Assembly: GCA_036273515.1 (NCBI GenBank)
Contig: DASUHM010000051.1
Span: forward strand, 1-36,218
Source of the DNA: Gaiellales bacterium
GTDB lineage: Bacteria > Actinomycetota > Thermoleophilia > Gaiellales > JAICJC01
Reading direction: 5' to 3'
DNA: 36,218 nucleotides
Below are positions 1-8,562 of this stretch, piece by piece. The notes beneath the pieces are model-generated. The model worked only from the letters and a program-made list of their open reading frames with translations, did not search any database and had not been told where the DNA came from. Within the stretch, counting starts at the first letter, position 1; every line of letters starts with the position of its first letter. The position numbers were made by a program, and so were the translations under genes.

Positions 1-138
1 CAGCGGGCGGCCACCCGTGACCGCGTCGAGCGGGCTGCCCGGGGCGAGGTAGACGGCGCCGTAGACGATGAAGCTCGTCGCGAGCAGGGTGGCCACGAGG
101 GCGGCGATCCTGCGGGCGATGAACGCGCCGAAGGCCAC
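1..138 (-). CDS. Dipeptide/oligopeptide ABC transporter permease, DppB type (N-terminal part, cut by window edge)
   Basis: Only the first 46 codons are in the window. They read from a GTG at 138 through FIARRIAALVATLLATSF to LAPGSPLDAV, the typical first membrane helix and start of the first periplasmic segment of DppB/OppB permeases. The start lies 3 bases beyond the stop of the binding-protein gene, so the two are co-transcribed. No clear Shine-Dalgarno sequence is visible, which fits translational coupling. The inner-membrane permease would pair with a DppC partner beyond the edge and with the ATPases encoded at 6710-8561 on the other strand. The family call rests on a short segment but the match in style is good. 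Confidence 0.8.
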   Translation of the reverse strand, partial: MAFGAFIARRIAALVATLLATSFIVYGAVYLAPGSPLDAVTGGRPL

Positions 139-141
139 CGG

Positions 142-1857
142 TCAGGTGGCTCCGACGTCCCGCGCCCAGGGGTAGTAGAGGTAGCAGAACGAGGCCGGCG
201 CGCCGGTGACGCGCGAGTTCAGGAACAGCGGCACCGCCGGGGAGACGAGCGGCAGGTTGGCCGGCTGCTGGGCGAGCACGCTCTGCGCCTTGATGATGAG
301 CGCGGCCCGCTTGTTGTCGTCGGACTGCCCGATTGCCGAGTTGAGCGCCGCCGTGACCGTGGGGTTGTTGTAGTCGTTGAAGTTGTAGGAGACGGCGGCG
401 TCGGCCGGCTGGGGTGTCACCGTGGCGTACAGCGTCTCGAGAGGTTCGGGGATGTCGGCGTAGTTCTCGGACACGAACAGGTCGATGCCCTTGCGCGCGT
501 CCGACGAGAAGAACAGGTTGCCGTAGTCGTTCGGGTTGATCGCCTTGATCTGGACGTTGAGGCCGATCTTCTTGCCCGCGTCCTGGATGATCGAGGCGAT
601 GTTGATGTAGCGCTGGAAGGACGCGCGGGTGGCGATCACGACCGTCCCGCTGGTGTCGCCCTTGGCGGCGAGCTTCTTGGCCCCGGCGATGTCGACCTTC
701 GGCTGGGGCAGCTTGGCGTACGCGGCCGCGGCCTGCGGGCGGGCGTATCCCCACTGGCCCAGCGGGATCTGCGTGTTCGGAAGCGGCGTCGCGGCGCCGT
801 TGTAGACCGTCTGCGCGAGCGCCTTGCGGTCGACCGCCATGAGCAGCGCCTTGCGGATGTTCACGTCCGCCATCGGCCCGGTCGTGGTCGAGATGTAGAT
901 GACGGTGAAGATCATGCTCTTGCCCAGGTAGAGCTTCCCGGCGGACGCCGACTTGAGCTGGTTCAGGCCGCTGTATGGCGTGTGGTAGGCGCCGTCGATC
1001 TCGCCGCTCAGAAGCCCGGTCGTCATCGTCGACTCCTCGGGGATGAAGCTAAACTGGATCGCCTTCGTCATGGGCGCGTGCGCGGTGTCCCAGTAGGCGT
1101 CGTTCCGGGCGAGGGCGATGTTCGCGCCCTGGTTCCAGCCCGTGAACTTGAACGGCCCGGTGCCGACCGGGCCGGCGGCGGGCGTGCCGTAGTTCTTGCC
1201 CTTCGCCTTCACGTAGGCCTCCGGGCCGACGCCGCCGGCGGGCGTGGACATCAGCCCCGGGAAGGTGACGTCGGCCTTCTTCATCCGCACGGTCACCTCC
1301 CACGGCCCGGTCTGGTCGACGCTCTGCACGTTCGCGTAGGCGAAGAACCAGTACGAGTTCGGGTTCTGGTTCCGCTTCAGGCTGTAGATGACGTCTGCGG
1401 TCGTCATCGGGGTGCCGTCGTGGAACTTCACGGCCTGGCGGATCGTGTAGACGTGGGTGAGGTCGTCGGCGAGCTTGTAGGCCTGGGCCAGCGACGGGAT
1501 GATCTCGAACTGGGGCGTGAGCCGCATCAGGCACTCGGTCACGTTGGTGACAACCGTGTTCTCCTCGTAGTTGTACGAGTAGATCCAGTCCAGGGAGGAG
1601 GGCTCGTAGAAGAGCCCCCACTTGAGCTGGGCGAGCTCGCCGCTCGGGGCCGGCGTGGTGACGTCCGTGCCGATCTGGGTCACGCCCGCCGGGCTCAACG
1701 AGCCGGACGTCGACTTCGATGTGTTGCCGCAGGCGGCGGCGATCGCCGCGATCGTCGGCACGGTGAGTCCGAGGGCGGCCCCCCGCCGGAACAGGTCGGA
1801 CCGGGACAGCCCGTCCCGGGTCAGCTCCTCGTACAGGTCGAAGCGGTCCTCAGTCAT
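142..1857 (-). CDS. Peptide-type ABC transporter substrate-binding lipoprotein (SBP_bac_5 family)
   Basis: This is a 571-residue extracellular solute-binding protein of the DppA/OppA family. The N-terminus has a twin-arginine pair (LFRRGAALG, residues 22-30) and a lipobox ending at Cys43 (IAAAC), so it is probably a Tat-exported lipoprotein. Family features follow, including KFHDGTPMTTADV and later VNIRKALLMAVDRKAL. I chose ATG 1857 over the upstream ATG at 1905 because a GGGGGAGG ribosome-binding site precedes it and it overlaps the regulator stop by 8 bases (ATGACTGA). It sits between the GntR regulator and the permease in one leftward operon. The ligand cannot be read from sequence. A gamma-glutamyltransferase and a ligase in the divergent arm suggest a peptide or gamma-glutamyl compound, which is inference. 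Confidence 0.93.
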   Translation of the reverse strand: MTEDRFDLYEELTRDGLSRSDLFRRGAALGLTVPTIAAIAAACGNTSKSTSGSLSPAGVTQIGTDVTTPAPSGELAQLKWGLFYEPSSLDWIYSYNYEENTVVTNVTECLMRLTPQFEIIPSLAQAYKLADDLTHVYTIRQAVKFHDGTPMTTADVIYSLKRNQNPNSYWFFAYANVQSVDQTGPWEVTVRMKKADVTFPGLMSTPAGGVGPEAYVKAKGKNYGTPAAGPVGTGPFKFTGWNQGANIALARNDAYWDTAHAPMTKAIQFSFIPEESTMTTGLLSGEIDGAYHTPYSGLNQLKSASAGKLYLGKSMIFTVIYISTTTGPMADVNIRKALLMAVDRKALAQTVYNGAATPLPNTQIPLGQWGYARPQAAAAYAKLPQPKVDIAGAKKLAAKGDTSGTVVIATRASFQRYINIASIIQDAGKKIGLNVQIKAINPNDYGNLFFSSDARKGIDLFVSENYADIPEPLETLYATVTPQPADAAVSYNFNDYNNPTVTAALNSAIGQSDDNKRAALIIKAQSVLAQQPANLPLVSPAVPLFLNSRVTGAPASFCYLYYPWARDVGAT

Positions 1858-2620
1858 CGTCCTCCCCCGTCCTCTCGACTCGTGACTGGCCGGCGTCGTC
1901 GGCACCCATCACCAGGCTCGCGACACCGCGGATGTGATCGGTCATCGCCCGCTCAGCCGTCTCCGCGTCGCCCGCCTCGATCGCGGCCAGGATGGCGCGA
2001 TGGGCTTCGCGTGAGAGCCGCCGCCGCTCGGGCGTCTGCAGGTTGCGGCGGCGGGTCTGGTTCAGCACCTCCATCGACGTCTCCACGAGCTTGACCAGCA
2101 CGTGGTTCCGGGTCGCGAGCGCGATCGCGTGGTGGAACTGGGCATCGAGGTCGGCGGCCCGCTCGGGATCCGCCTCCGACTCGAGCTGCGCCGTGATGCG
2201 CTGCAGCCGCTGAACGTCGACGGCCGTCGCCCGCTCGGCGGCGCGGGCGGCGATGGGCGGCTCGAGCGCCTCGCGGAAGTCGAGCAGCTCGGCCACCTCG
2301 CGGGCGTTCTGCGTCAGGTAGCCGATGATCGCGCCGGTGAACTCCGACCGGTACGGCCCCCGCACCTCGGTGCCGCGGCCCTGGCGGCGGGACACGAGCC
2401 CCTTCAGCGCCAGCTCGTGGATCGCCTCGCGGACGAGGCCGCGCGACACCCCCAGCAGCTGGGCCAGCTCGCGCTCCGGCGGCAGCTTCCGGCCGGGGGC
2501 CAGCTCGCCCGACACGATCATCGCCTCGAGGCGCGCGGCGACCGACTCCGAGAGGCGCACGGCCCGCGGGCTGAGCGCACCCCAGTCGACCGCTGGAGCC
2601 GGATTCTCGGCCCCGCTCAC
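1850..2620 (-). CDS. GntR-family transcriptional regulator, FadR/FCD subfamily
   Basis: The protein has 256 residues. Residues about 20-85 form a winged helix with the GntR signature (GELAPGRKLPPERELAQLLGV, then SRGLVREAIHEL). Residues about 100-230 form an all-helical FCD ligand-binding domain with metal-binding-type His residues in DAQFHHAIALATRNH and REAHRAIL. FCD regulators usually bind a small organic acid and derepress nearby catabolic genes. The gene opens the leftward ABC-transporter operon and faces the ligase operon across a 97-base gap that holds a FadR-like palindrome. The start is GTG with no strong Shine-Dalgarno sequence. It probably represses both arms and itself; the effector is unknown. 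Confidence 0.93.
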   Translation of the reverse strand: MSGAENPAPAVDWGALSPRAVRLSESVAARLEAMIVSGELAPGRKLPPERELAQLLGVSRGLVREAIHELALKGLVSRRQGRGTEVRGPYRSEFTGAIIGYLTQNAREVAELLDFREALEPPIAARAAERATAVDVQRLQRITAQLESEADPERAADLDAQFHHAIALATRNHVLVKLVETSMEVLNQTRRRNLQTPERRRLSREAHRAILAAIEAGDAETAERAMTDHIRGVASLVMGADDAGQSRVERTGEDDD

Positions 2621-2636
2621 CTAGAGGCGGATGTGG

Positions 2637-2667
2637 TAGGGTTGCCGCAATGGTCGGACCATCCGAC
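2637..2667. promoter_or_regulatory. Candidate FadR-type operator and rightward promoter between divergent operons
   Basis: ATGGTCGGACCAT at 2650-2662 is a perfect 13-base palindrome. Its TGGTC-G-GACCA form fits the TGGT-N3-ACCA pattern typical of FadR-subfamily operators. A second overlapping inverted repeat, GTCGGA-CCA-TCCGAC, runs 2653-2667. A -10-like TAGGGT lies at 2637-2642 on the plus strand, which would put the palindrome on the start site of the rightward transcript, a repressing position. No convincing -35 hexamer is seen. Assignment to the adjacent regulator is inference. Confidence 0.55.
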
Positions 2668-2717
2668 CGCGAACGTATCACCGACGTCCGCTCGCGTCAA
2701 CCGTCATCATCACATCC

Positions 2718-4217
2718 GTGACGAAGCTCCCCGAACCGCTCCTCGAGCTGATCCGATCGGACGGGGCACGTCCCGCGCTCGTGTGTCCCGACGACGGCGA
2801 GCGGGTCACCCACTCCGAGCTGCGGGAGCGGGCGGCGGCGATCGCCGCCCGGTTGCGCGCCGCCGGGGTCGAGCGGGGCGGGCGGGTGGCCATCGTGCTG
2901 CCGAACGGGCCGGAGATCGTCGAGGTACTGCTCGGCGTGGCCGCCGCCGGCGCCGCGGCGGCGCCGCTCAACCCGGCCTACACGGAGCCGGAGTACCGCT
3001 TCTATCTCGAGGATCTGGCACCGCAGCTGCTCGTGGTCGGTGCGGGCGCGGCCCCCATCGCCCGGGCCGCCGCCGACGCGACCCCGGTCGTCGAGGTCAC
3101 GCCGCGCGCGGGCGCCGAGCCGCTGCTCACGCGGGACGGTGTCGATCTCCCCGCCGACCGCGACGGCGCCGGCGGCGGCCCCGAGGACGTCGCCCTGCTG
3201 CTGCACACGAGCGGGACGACGTCACGGCCCAAGCAGGTGCCGCTCCTGCAGCGCAACCTGACGTCCCAGGCCCGCTCGATCGCCGCCCACTACCAGCTCT
3301 CGCCCGAGGACGTGTCCTACTGCGCGATGCCGCTCTTCCACGTTCACGGGCTGCTCGCCTCGACGCTCGCCCAGCTGGCCGCCGGCGGCACCGTGATCGT
3401 GCCCCGCCGGTTCAGCCCGCGCCGCTTCTGGGGCCAGGCCGAGACGCATGGCGTGACCTGGGTGTCGGCCGGGCCGACGCTGCACCAGATGGTCCTCGAC
3501 CAGCCCGGCACCGCGCCCGGAACGCTGCGCTTCACCCGCTCGTGCAGCTCGGCGCTCTCGCCGCGGCTTATGCGCGACGCCGAGGCCCGCTACGGCGTCC
3601 CCATGATCGAGGCCTACGGAATGACCGAAGCGGGCCACCAGATGACCTCGAACCCGCTCCCCCCCGCGGCCCGGCTCGAGGGCTCGGTGGGGATCTCCGC
3701 CGGAGCCGAGATCCGGGTCGTCGACACCGCGGGCCGCGATGTCGTGCCCGGGGCGGCCGGCGAGGTGGCGATCCGCGGGCCGGGCCTCACCCCCGGCTAC
3801 CTGAACAACGAGCGCGCGAACGCCGAAGCGTTCTTCGACGGCTGGTTCCGCACGGGCGACGAGGGCACGCTGTGCGACGGCTACCTGCGGCTGCGCGGCC
3901 GTCTCAAGGAGATGATCATCCGCGGCGGCGAGAACATCTCGCCACAGGAGATCGAGGCGGTCCTGCTCTCCCACCCCGACGTCGGCGAGGCGGTCGTCTT
4001 CGGCGTCGACGACGACAAGTACGGCCAGACCGTCGCCGCCGCGGTCGTCCTCACCGGCTCGGCCGCTCCCGACGAGCTGCGGACGCATGCGCGCAAGTCG
4101 CTCGCGGCGTTCAAGGTGCCGGCCACGATCCACGTCCTCTCCGAGATCCCGAAGACGCCGACCGGGAAGGTGCAGCGCTCGCGGATGCCGGCCCACCTGG
4201 CGGGCGGGGGCTCGTGA
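2718..4217 (+). CDS. AMP-forming acyl-CoA ligase, oxalate--CoA ligase (Pcs60/AAE3)-like
   Basis: This is a 499-residue adenylate-forming enzyme that should couple an acid to CoA through an acyl-AMP. Visible motifs are TSGTTSRPKQVPL (residues 164-176), YGMTEAGHQ (300-308), RTGDEG (378-383) and the C-terminal PTGKVQR with the catalytic Lys484. The SRPKQVPL version of the P-loop and the short total length resemble oxalyl-CoA synthetases of the Pcs60/AAE3 group, but substrate is not settled by motifs alone. The GTG start at 2718 lacks a clear ribosome-binding site. It heads a rightward run of six genes joined by overlaps (GTGA with the next gene), divergent from the GntR regulator. Confidence 0.92.
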   Translation: MTKLPEPLLELIRSDGARPALVCPDDGERVTHSELRERAAAIAARLRAAGVERGGRVAIVLPNGPEIVEVLLGVAAAGAAAAPLNPAYTEPEYRFYLEDLAPQLLVVGAGAAPIARAAADATPVVEVTPRAGAEPLLTRDGVDLPADRDGAGGGPEDVALLLHTSGTTSRPKQVPLLQRNLTSQARSIAAHYQLSPEDVSYCAMPLFHVHGLLASTLAQLAAGGTVIVPRRFSPRRFWGQAETHGVTWVSAGPTLHQMVLDQPGTAPGTLRFTRSCSSALSPRLMRDAEARYGVPMIEAYGMTEAGHQMTSNPLPPAARLEGSVGISAGAEIRVVDTAGRDVVPGAAGEVAIRGPGLTPGYLNNERANAEAFFDGWFRTGDEGTLCDGYLRLRGRLKEMIIRGGENISPQEIEAVLLSHPDVGEAVVFGVDDDKYGQTVAAAVVLTGSAAPDELRTHARKSLAAFKVPATIHVLSEIPKTPTGKVQRSRMPAHLAGGGS

Positions 4218-5185
4218 GGTTCGCCGTCCTCGGCGCCGGGGCGATCGGCGCCTACGTCGGGGCGGCGCTCGATCGCGGCGGCGCCGACGTCGTCCTGATC
4301 GCCCGCGGCGCGCACCTGCAGGCCATGGCCGAGCACGGCGTGCGGGTCGAGAGCCCGCGCGGCGACTTCGAGGCCCATCCCGCGGCCACCGACGACGTCG
4401 GCGCGATCGCCGAGGCCGACGTGATCGTCCTCGGGCTGAAGTCCTACGGGCTGCCCGAGATGGCGCCCCGCATCGGCGAGCTGCTGCGGCCGGGCGCCGC
4501 GGTCGTGTTCGCCCAGAACGGCATCCCCTGGTGGTACTTCCAGGGCGTCGACGGGCCGTTGAGCGGGCGCACGCTCGAGAGCGTCGACCCCGGCGCCGTC
4601 GTCACCCGGTCGATCGGGCCCGAGCACGTCGTCGGCTGCGTCGTCTACTGCGCGACCGAGATCGTGGCCCCGGGCGTCGTCCGCCACATCGAGGGCACGC
4701 GGTTCACGATCGGGACGCCGGGCGGGGAGCGCACCGACGCCTGCCGGGCGATCTCCGAGGCGTTCGTCGGCGGCGGCCTCAAGTGCCCCGTCGAGGACGA
4801 CCTGCGCCCCCAGATCTGGCTGAAGCTGGTGGGGAACGCGGCGTTCAACCCGCTCACCACGGTGACGCGGGCGACCCTCGGCGGCCTCGGCACCTCGAAG
4901 TCGGCAACGGCCTTCGCCCGCACCGTGATGGAGGAGTGCGCCGCGGTCGCCACCGCGCTCGGGATCGAGCTGCCGGTGTCGCTCGACCGCCGGCTCGAGG
5001 CCGGCCTCGCCGTGGGCGACCACCGCACGTCCATGCTGCAGGACTGGGAGGCCGGGAAGCCGCTCGAGACAGACTGCATGACCGGCGCCGTCGTCGAGAT
5101 CGCCGGCATGGTCGACGTTCCCGTCCCCAACACCCGAGCGCTGCACGAGCTCACACACGCCGTCGAGGAGCTGCGCGATGCCTGA
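4214..5185 (+). CDS. 2-dehydropantoate 2-reductase family oxidoreductase (PanE/ApbA-like)
   Basis: The 323-residue protein starts with the NAD(P)-binding glycine motif LGAGAIGA (residues 6-13). It carries the reductase signature WLKLVGNAAFNPLTT with candidate catalytic Lys204 and Asn208, then HRTSMLQDWEAGKPLE with Ser273 and Glu285. These match the PanE residues that bind and reduce a 2-keto acid. GTG at 4214 overlaps the ligase stop (GTGA), so expression is coupled. Context is catabolic rather than pantothenate synthesis, so it may reduce a different 2-oxo acid produced in this pathway. That reassignment is inference. Confidence 0.9.
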   Translation: MRFAVLGAGAIGAYVGAALDRGGADVVLIARGAHLQAMAEHGVRVESPRGDFEAHPAATDDVGAIAEADVIVLGLKSYGLPEMAPRIGELLRPGAAVVFAQNGIPWWYFQGVDGPLSGRTLESVDPGAVVTRSIGPEHVVGCVVYCATEIVAPGVVRHIEGTRFTIGTPGGERTDACRAISEAFVGGGLKCPVEDDLRPQIWLKLVGNAAFNPLTTVTRATLGGLGTSKSATAFARTVMEECAAVATALGIELPVSLDRRLEAGLAVGDHRTSMLQDWEAGKPLETDCMTGAVVEIAGMVDVPVPNTRALHELTHAVEELRDA

Positions 5186-6713
5186 TCCCGCCCACGGCGG
5201 CGCCTATGCCGTCGCCTCCCCCCACGCCGACGCGACCGAGGCCGGCCGGGCCGCCTTCGCCGCCGGCGGAAACGCCGTCGACGCCGCCCTGGCCGCCGCC
5301 TGCGCGCTCACGGTCGTCTACCCGCACATGTGCGCGGTGGGCGGCGACATCATGGCGCTCGTCCACGACGGCGATGCCCACGCGATCAACGCGAGCGGCC
5401 GCGCGCCGGCCGCCGCATCCGCCGGGGGCCAGGTGCCCGAGCGCGGCGTCCACACGATCACGGTGCCCGGCGCCGTCTCGGCGTGGCACACGATGGCCGA
5501 GCGCTGGGGCTCGCGCCCCGCGGCGGCGGCGATCGAGGTGGCGGCGGAACTGGCCGAGCGCGGCGTCCCGGTGGCGCGTTCGCTGGCGGGCGCCCTTGCC
5601 GACGAGGCCGAGCTCGTCGCCGCCGATCCCGGCATGCGCCGGGTCTTCTCGAGCGAGGGGCGCGTGCTGCGGATGGGCGACACGCTGATCCAGCCGGCGC
5701 TCGCCGCGACCCTGCGGCGGCTGGCCGCGAACGGCGCCGATGAGCTCTATCGCGGCGAGACGGGCGAGCAGCTGGTGGCGGGCCTGGCGGCCCTGGGCTG
5801 CCTGCTGACCACGGCCGATCTTGCCGCCCACCGGGCCGACGTCGAGCCGTCGCTCGACCTCACCGTCGGCGGCCTCGAACTGCACACGATGGGCGCGAAC
5901 TCGCAGGGCTTCTGCCTGCCGCAGATCATGGCGACGGTCGCGCACATGGGGCTCGCCGATCCGCTCGGCGCCGGCGCGCCGATGCTCGCGGCGATCTTCC
6001 GCGAGTCGGCCCGCGACCGCGACACCCACCTCGCCGACCCAGCCGCGATGACGCGCCCCGTCGAGGCGCTTCTGGCGCCGGAGCACATCGCCGATCTGGC
6101 GGCGCGCGCGGTGTCGTCGGCGGCCCGGCCCGAGATGACGACGCCGGCGCACGGCGACACGATCGCCGTCGTCGCGGCCGACGCGACCGGCCTCTCGGTC
6201 TCGCTCATCCAGAGCGTCTTCTCGGGCTTCGGATCGGGCGTCCTCGAGCCCGAGACCGGCATCCTGCTCCACAACCGCGGCGCCTGCTTCTCGTCCGACC
6301 CGGCCAGCCCGAACGCCCTCGGCCCGGGCAAGCGGCCGCTGCACACGCTGATGCCGCTGATCGGGACGACCGACGGACGTCCGACGTGGGTGGCCGGGAC
6401 GATGGGCGGGCGCGCCCAGGCCCAGATCCACGCCCAGATGCTGCTGCGGCGGCAGGCGGGCGCCGACGTCGTCACGGCGGTCTCGGCGCCGCGCATGATC
6501 GTGGGCGATCTCGAGGCCGGCGGCCGCGACGTCGCCGTCGAGGAGGACTTCGCCGCCGCCCGCGACGCCCTCGCGCGGGCCGGCGTCGAGCCGGCCGTGA
6601 TGCCGCGCCTGAGCGAGGCCGCCGGGCATGCGCACGCGATCGTCCCGACCGGGAACGGCTCGTTCGAGGCCGCGTCGGACCCGCGCAGCGACGGGGCGGC
6701 GGTCTGCTCGTGA
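5178..6713 (+). CDS. ggt: Gamma-glutamyltransferase family (Ntn-hydrolase) protein
   Basis: The protein has 511 residues, slightly short for the family (usually about 530-580), with no signal peptide, so it is probably cytoplasmic. The N-terminal part has ATEAGRAAFAAGGNAVDAAL, typical of GGT. The autoprocessing region reads HGDTIAVV with candidate nucleophile Thr328, followed by SLIQSVFSGFGSGV and TGILLHNRG, as in GGT small subunits. The family cleaves or transfers gamma-glutamyl groups; some members are cephalosporin acylases or act on other amides. ATG 5178 overlaps the preceding stop by 8 bases (ATGCCTGA), and its own stop overlaps the next GTG. It sits next to peptide-transporter ATPases, which suggests hydrolysis of an imported gamma-glutamyl or amide compound. 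Confidence 0.91.
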   Translation: MPDPAHGGAYAVASPHADATEAGRAAFAAGGNAVDAALAAACALTVVYPHMCAVGGDIMALVHDGDAHAINASGRAPAAASAGGQVPERGVHTITVPGAVSAWHTMAERWGSRPAAAAIEVAAELAERGVPVARSLAGALADEAELVAADPGMRRVFSSEGRVLRMGDTLIQPALAATLRRLAANGADELYRGETGEQLVAGLAALGCLLTTADLAAHRADVEPSLDLTVGGLELHTMGANSQGFCLPQIMATVAHMGLADPLGAGAPMLAAIFRESARDRDTHLADPAAMTRPVEALLAPEHIADLAARAVSSAARPEMTTPAHGDTIAVVAADATGLSVSLIQSVFSGFGSGVLEPETGILLHNRGACFSSDPASPNALGPGKRPLHTLMPLIGTTDGRPTWVAGTMGGRAQAQIHAQMLLRRQAGADVVTAVSAPRMIVGDLEAGGRDVAVEEDFAAARDALARAGVEPAVMPRLSEAAGHAHAIVPTGNGSFEAASDPRSDGAAVCS

Positions 6714-7738
6714 GCGCCGCGCCCGCCGTGGCCGACCCGCTGCTCGACGTCTCCGGCCTGCACGTCGAGCTCATGATCGACGGCGTGCTGCGGCCGGTGA
6801 TCCACGACGTGTCGCTGCAGATCCGGGCGGGCGAGGCGGTCGGCCTGGTGGGCGAGTCCGGCTCGGGCAAGTCGATGACCGCGCGGGCGATCGCGCGGCT
6901 GCTGCCGGCGGGCGCCGTCGTCGACGGCCGCATCTCCTTCGGCGGCCGCCAGGTGCTCGAGCTCGGCCCGCGCCAGCTGCGCGGCTACCGCACGGACGGG
7001 ATCGCGATGATCTTCCAGGACCCGCGCGCACACACGAACCCGGTGCGCCGCATCGGCGACTTCCTCACCGAGGCGCTGCGGACGTCGAAGGGCGTCCGCG
7101 AGGACGAGGCCAAGCGGCGCGCGGTGGCGACCCTCGCGGAGGTCGGGATCGAGGACGGCGCCCGGCGGCTGCGCCAGTTCCCGCACGAGCTCTCCGGCGG
7201 GATGCTGCAGCGGGTGATGATCGCGGCCGCGCTGCTGTCGGAGCCGCAGCTGCTGCTGGCCGACGAGCCCACCACCGCGCTCGACGTCACCACCCAGTCC
7301 GAGGTGATGGCGATCCTCGACGACCTGCGCCGCGAACGCGGCCTGGCGATGCTCTTCATCACCCACGACCTCGAGCTGGCCGGCGCCGTCTGCGACCGCA
7401 CGTGCGTCATGTACGCCGGCTCGATCGTGGAGCAGCAGTCGAGCGCCGGCCTGAACACCGACCCCCTCCACCCCTACACGGCCGCGCTGCTCGCGGCCCG
7501 GCCTCGCCTGGACGCCACCGCCGATCGCCTGGCCGCGATCGCGGGGCGGCCGCGCTCGGCCTTCGAGGCGCCCGACGGATGCGCGTTCGCCGACCGCTGC
7601 CCGTATCGCGAGCCGCAGTGTACGGCGGAGCAGCAGGTGCTGCGGCCGCTCGGGGCCGGTCTCGTGCGCTGCCGCCGCGCCGAAGAGGTGCACGCCGATC
7701 TGCGGGCGCTGAGCGAGAAGGCGGGTGCACGTGGCTAG
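6710..7738 (+). CDS. Oligopeptide/dipeptide ABC transporter ATP-binding protein, DppD/OppD type
   Basis: This 342-residue ATPase has Walker A GESGSGKS (48-55), a Q-loop in IFQDPRAHTNP, signature LSGGM (161-165), Walker B LLLADEP (181-187) and the switch histidine in FITHD. The C-terminal oligo_HPY extension carries four cysteines (Cys291, Cys297, Cys304, Cys321) in the CAFADRCPY pattern, which in this family commonly bind an iron-sulfur cluster. GTG 6710 overlaps the GGT stop. It should energise the permease encoded at the left window edge, so the transporter genes are split between two divergent operons. Confidence 0.95.
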   Translation: MSAAPAVADPLLDVSGLHVELMIDGVLRPVIHDVSLQIRAGEAVGLVGESGSGKSMTARAIARLLPAGAVVDGRISFGGRQVLELGPRQLRGYRTDGIAMIFQDPRAHTNPVRRIGDFLTEALRTSKGVREDEAKRRAVATLAEVGIEDGARRLRQFPHELSGGMLQRVMIAAALLSEPQLLLADEPTTALDVTTQSEVMAILDDLRRERGLAMLFITHDLELAGAVCDRTCVMYAGSIVEQQSSAGLNTDPLHPYTAALLAARPRLDATADRLAAIAGRPRSAFEAPDGCAFADRCPYREPQCTAEQQVLRPLGAGLVRCRRAEEVHADLRALSEKAGARG

Positions 7739-8561
7739 CGCCGTCCTCGAGGTGGCACGGCTGCGCAAGGTGTTCCGGGTGCGCGGCGCCGGCCGCGGCG
7801 AGGAGATCGTCGCCGTCGACGACGTCAGCTTCACGGTCGCGGAGGGCGAGTCGCTGGCCGTGGTGGGCGAGTCCGGCTCCGGCAAGACGACGCTGGCGCG
7901 GATGCTGGTCGGCCTGGAGACGCCCACGTCCGGCCGCATCGCGGTCGCCGGCGCCGACCGCAGCGCTCCGGCCCGCAGGGCGTCCGAGCGGCGCCGGCGC
8001 GGCCGGGAGACCCAGATCGTGTTCCAGGATCCGTACAGCTCGCTGGACCCCCGCCAGACGCCGGCGTCCTGCATCGACGAGGTCCTGCGCCTGCACTTCG
8101 ACCGCACCGGCGACGAGCGCGCCGCCCGCGTGGCCGAGCTGGGAGACCAGGTCGGCCTCGACGACCGCCAGCTCAATGCGCTCCCCGGCGCGCTCTCGGG
8201 CGGCCAGCGCCAGCGGGTCGCGATCGCCCGCGCGCTCGCGGCCGAGCCGCGTGTGCTCCTGCTCGACGAGGCGGTCGCGTCGCTCGACGTGTCGATCCAG
8301 GCGCAGATCCTGAACCTGCTCGCGGACATCCGTGCGGCCACGGGGATCAGCTACGTCCTGATCAGCCACGACCTGGCCGTCGTGCGCCAGATCACGGACA
8401 CGACGATCGTCATGCAGCGCGGTGTTGCGGTCGAACAAGGTACGACTACCGACATCCTCGACGCGCCCCAGCATCCGTATACGCAGCTCCTGCGCGGGAG
8501 CGTGCCCGGTCCCGGGTGGAAACCCGTGCGCCGCAGCCGGAACGGCGGTGCCGGAGCCTGA
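7725..8561 (+). CDS. Oligopeptide/dipeptide ABC transporter ATP-binding protein, DppF/OppF type
   Basis: The second ATPase of the transporter has 278 residues, with Walker A GESGSGKTT (48-56), signature LSGGQRQRV, Walker B LLLDEA and switch LISHD. It lacks the long cysteine-containing tail of its partner; only a short end follows HPYTQLLRGSVPG. The start is either GTG 7725 or GTG 7731. The latter would give an 8-base overlap (GTGGCTAG) like other junctions in this operon. Walker B has Ala rather than Pro after Glu, a common variation. It would form a heterodimer with the 6710 gene product under the DppB/DppC channel. Confidence 0.95.
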   Translation: MHVASAVLEVARLRKVFRVRGAGRGEEIVAVDDVSFTVAEGESLAVVGESGSGKTTLARMLVGLETPTSGRIAVAGADRSAPARRASERRRRGRETQIVFQDPYSSLDPRQTPASCIDEVLRLHFDRTGDERAARVAELGDQVGLDDRQLNALPGALSGGQRQRVAIARALAAEPRVLLLDEAVASLDVSIQAQILNLLADIRAATGISYVLISHDLAVVRQITDTTIVMQRGVAVEQGTTTDILDAPQHPYTQLLRGSVPGPGWKPVRRSRNGGAGA

Positions 8562-8562
8562 G

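Noticed and set aside
5747-8341. 864-codon leftward open frame opposite the GGT and ABC ATPase genes
   Set aside because: It is Arg/Ala/Ser-rich with no motif and lies entirely antisense to clear enzyme genes. In high-GC DNA such shadow frames are expected.
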